A DNA stretch of 53,374 bases from contig DAIDJD010000143.1 of the NCBI GenBank assembly GCA_027451505.1, positions 1-53,374 of the forward strand, read 5' to 3'. The position numbers and the translations under genes are program-made. The notes below the pieces were generated by a model. It saw only the letters and a list, made by a program, of their open reading frames with translations, did not search any database and was not told where the DNA came from. Below, piece after piece: positions 51,954-53,374 of the stretch (position 1 is the stretch's first letter; each line of letters starts with the position of its first letter). This DNA comes from a candidate division FCPU426 bacterium. GTDB lineage: Bacteria > Oederibacteriota > JAJYGY01 > DAIDJD01.

Positions 51954-53374
51954 TCAACGCACCACCGCGACCTTCAGGAAAGACCGCGAAAGGGGCGCCC
52001 CTGAGGCGCCCGCCCGGGAGAACTCCAGCACCGCGATGTACACGCCCGAGGCCAGCCCCGAGGTCGGGAAGATCAACGCGGCGGTTCCCCCCAACTCCCG
52101 CTCCACCAGGGAGCCCCGAACGTCATAAAGCAGGCCCTCCACCAAACCCCCCGCGACCGGGTTGTAGTCCACGGTCAGCGGCGTCCCGGCCATGGCTGGA
52201 TTGGGGCCGAACTTCAGGCCCGACAGGCCCCCCTGGTCCACGGACACCACATTGAAGCTCTTGGCGATCACGACGCGGCTGGCCCCTTCCTCGGAGAAGT
52301 AGACCAAGTCGGCGGTGTAGACGCCCGAGGCCACGGGGGAACCCGCGTCGCTGAGCCCGTCCCAGGAGGTCTGGGCCGGCGCGCCCCCCGAGGCCTCCGA
52401 AAGGTCGAACACCAGGGGATTTCCGGCCTTCCCCGTGGCCGGGTCATAAGCGGGCGCCCAGGTGGTGACGGGAAGGCTGAAGCCCACCACCCCGCCGGCG
52501 GAGGTCGGCAAGGTCAGCCTTCGGACGACCTCCCCCGAACTGTCGTAGATCACCAGGGAATTCTGGGGCCCTTCGTCGATGACCTGGATCGACCGGTCCA
52601 GGGTGGTGGCCTGGCCGAAGGTGTTCAGGTACTGGACCTCGATTTCGTAGATGCCGGAGGCCACCAACTGCCCGCCGCTGTTGAGCGCGGACCACACCAA
52701 CACGTCCGAGGCCGAACCGCTGGGCATCTTCAAGTATCCCGGGAAGGTGATGTGGACGCTGCCGTCGGGCCCCTGCGACCCGCCGTTGATGACCGTGGAA
52801 CTGAGCGTCAACTGGCCCGGGACGTATTCCGCGCTGCCGTTGAAGAGGGTATCCACCAACTCGCCGGCGCTGTTGTAGACGCCCACGGTCAATTGGTCGC
52901 CGCCGGGGAACGGGGTCGGCGACGCCGTGGGGCTGTCCGACGCAGTGGGGCTGGCCGTATAGGTCGGGCTGGGCGTGGGCGTGGGGCTGCGGGTCGCTGT
53001 GTCCGTGACCGTCGGCGTCGAGGTCCAGGATGGCGTGGCGGTGGGGGTCGCCGATGGGCTCGGCGAGTCGGTGAAGGTGGCCGACTTCGTGGCCGTGTCC
53101 GACGCCGTGAAACTCGCCGTGGGCGTGGCCGTGGCCGTGGCCGTGGGCGAGTCGGTGGAAGTGGAGGACTGGGTGGCCGTGTCCGACGCCGTGAAGCTCG
53201 CCGTGGGCGTCGCCGTGGCCGTGGCCGTGGGTGAATCGGTGGAGGTGGAGGACTGGGTGGCCGTTTCCGACGGCGTGAAGCTCGCCGTCCACGACGCCGT
53301 GGGCGTGGAGGTCGGGGTGCCCGTGGCCGTGTCCGAGGACGTGAAGGTCGGGGTGGCCGTGGGGGAGGACGTCG
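51954..53374 (-). CDS. Repetitive surface protein with FlgD/Ig-like C-terminal modules (5' end beyond window)
   Basis: At least 470 codons, open to the window edge; the N-terminus is missing. The visible N-terminal part (about 150 codons) is a Ser/Thr/Pro/Ala low-complexity linker rich in TATPTAS-type units. Next come modules of a secreted-protein type: VGVYNSAGELVDTLFNG, DVLVWSALNSGGQLVASGIYEI, SLVIYDSSGEVVRRLTL, TSWDGLSDAGSPVASGVYTADLVYF (FlgD-like Ig domains), and a C-terminus GLKFGPNPAMAGTPLTVDY ... SGLASGVYIAVLEF. This resembles cell-surface proteins with FlgD/T9SS-like ends in candidate phyla; it may be sorted to the outer surface. Function unknown. Confidence 0.7.
   Translation of the reverse strand, partial: TSSPTATPTFTSSDTATGTPTSTPTASWTASFTPSETATQSSTSTDSPTATATATPTASFTASDTATQSSTSTDSPTATATATPTASFTASDTATKSATFTDSPSPSATPTATPSWTSTPTVTDTATRSPTPTPSPTYTASPTASDSPTASPTPFPGGDQLTVGVYNSAGELVDTLFNGSAEYVPGQLTLSSTVINGGSQGPDGSVHITFPGYLKMPSGSASDVLVWSALNSGGQLVASGIYEIEVQYLNTFGQATTLDRSIQVIDEGPQNSLVIYDSSGEVVRRLTLPTSAGGVVGFSLPVTTWAPAYDPATGKAGNPLVFDLSEASGGAPAQTSWDGLSDAGSPVASGVYTADLVYFSEEGASRVVIAKSFNVVSVDQGGLSGLKFGPNPAMAGTPLTVDYNPVAGGLVEGLLYDVRGSLVERELGGTAALIFPTSGLASGVYIAVLEFSRAGASGAPLSRSFLKVAVVR
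53005..53374 (-). repeat. 84-bp tandem repeats in the Ser/Thr/Pro linker
   Basis: An 84-bp (28-codon) unit recurs at 53089, 53173 and 53257 with exact period; a diverged copy precedes it from 53005 and a diverged one follows to the window edge. Each unit is internally made of shorter GTGGCC/GTGGGC blocks. In the real frame it encodes Ser/Thr/Pro/Ala; a different frame gives a His/Gly-rich open frame that I treat as spurious. Such repeats tend to change copy number. Confidence 0.85.

Noticed and set aside
52444-53292. His/Gly-rich protein on the minus strand over the repeat array
   Set aside because: It is an alternative frame of the same repeats; the frame giving Ser/Thr/Pro units continues directly into the recognisable Ig-like modules.
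53005-53374. CRISPR-like array
   Set aside because: Repeats are contiguous, in frame with a coding sequence and have no unique spacers; no cas genes are present.

Overview
The window reads as a chromosomal segment of a high-GC (roughly 70% by eye) bacterium with two membranes. Support for the second membrane: a LolA-like carrier, several lipoproteins with lipoboxes and a BamE-like lipoprotein. RNase J, an aconitase of the mitochondrial type, a PilZ pair and a Ser/Thr/Pro-rich surface protein with FlgD/Ig-like modules suggest an uncultured-type lineage (Elusimicrobiota-like or a similar candidate phylum). This placement is only a guess; no rRNA or other phylogenetic marker was examined. No CRISPR array, rRNA operon, integrase or transposase was seen.

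Positions 1-15816 (all minus strand) are a long co-directional housekeeping run. In transcription order it holds an SDR, a CoA-binding protein, RNase J, FtsK, a LolA-like protein, a RodZ-like protein, YajQ, a secreted HEAT-like protein, RimO, PgsA, PgpA, a GT4 glycosyltransferase, the SRP RNA, DnaX, YbaB and RecR (cut by the window edge). Many neighbours share GTGA-type stop/start overlaps.

Positions 16086-28017 are mixed: aconitase with a strong terminator, an aldo/keto reductase, a TPR protein, tRNA-Glu(CTC), a lower-GC toxin-antitoxin pair behind a perfect palindromic operator, a cluster of small accessory proteins (cupin, OmdA/YdeI family, pirin, DUF1697), guaB, a pseudopilin-like protein and two tandem PilZ genes.

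Positions 28304-44169 hold a fatty-acyl-CoA ligase plus esterase, an Mrp-family ATPase that lacks its usual CxxC, a large secreted glycoside hydrolase, a redox/folding group (BamE-like, AhpC/TSA-like redoxin, FKBP, YkgJ), an MFS transporter, the fadA-fadB beta-oxidation pair and asparagine synthetase. Several promoters of the form TTGnnn-N17-TAnnnT are legible, so the organism appears to use a standard sigma-70-type consensus.

Positions 44170-50210 are the most interesting part: a seven-gene operon behind an AT-rich control region with a clear promoter (TTGACG-N17-TATAAT) and a 24-bp perfect palindrome. It encodes an MvhD-like protein that has lost most Fe-S cysteines, TusA, two HdrA/Qmo-type flavin Fe-S proteins, a small winged-helix protein, a QmoC-like HdrC/cytochrome b fusion and a DsrE2-type protein. 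I read this as a quinone-linked, Qmo-like electron-transfer complex coupled to protein-bound sulfane-sulfur carriers. HdrB, AprAB, Sat and DsrAB are absent from the window. The window ends with a YgjP-type metallopeptidase, a PPK2 kinase and the C-terminal part of a large repetitive surface protein containing 84-bp tandem repeats.
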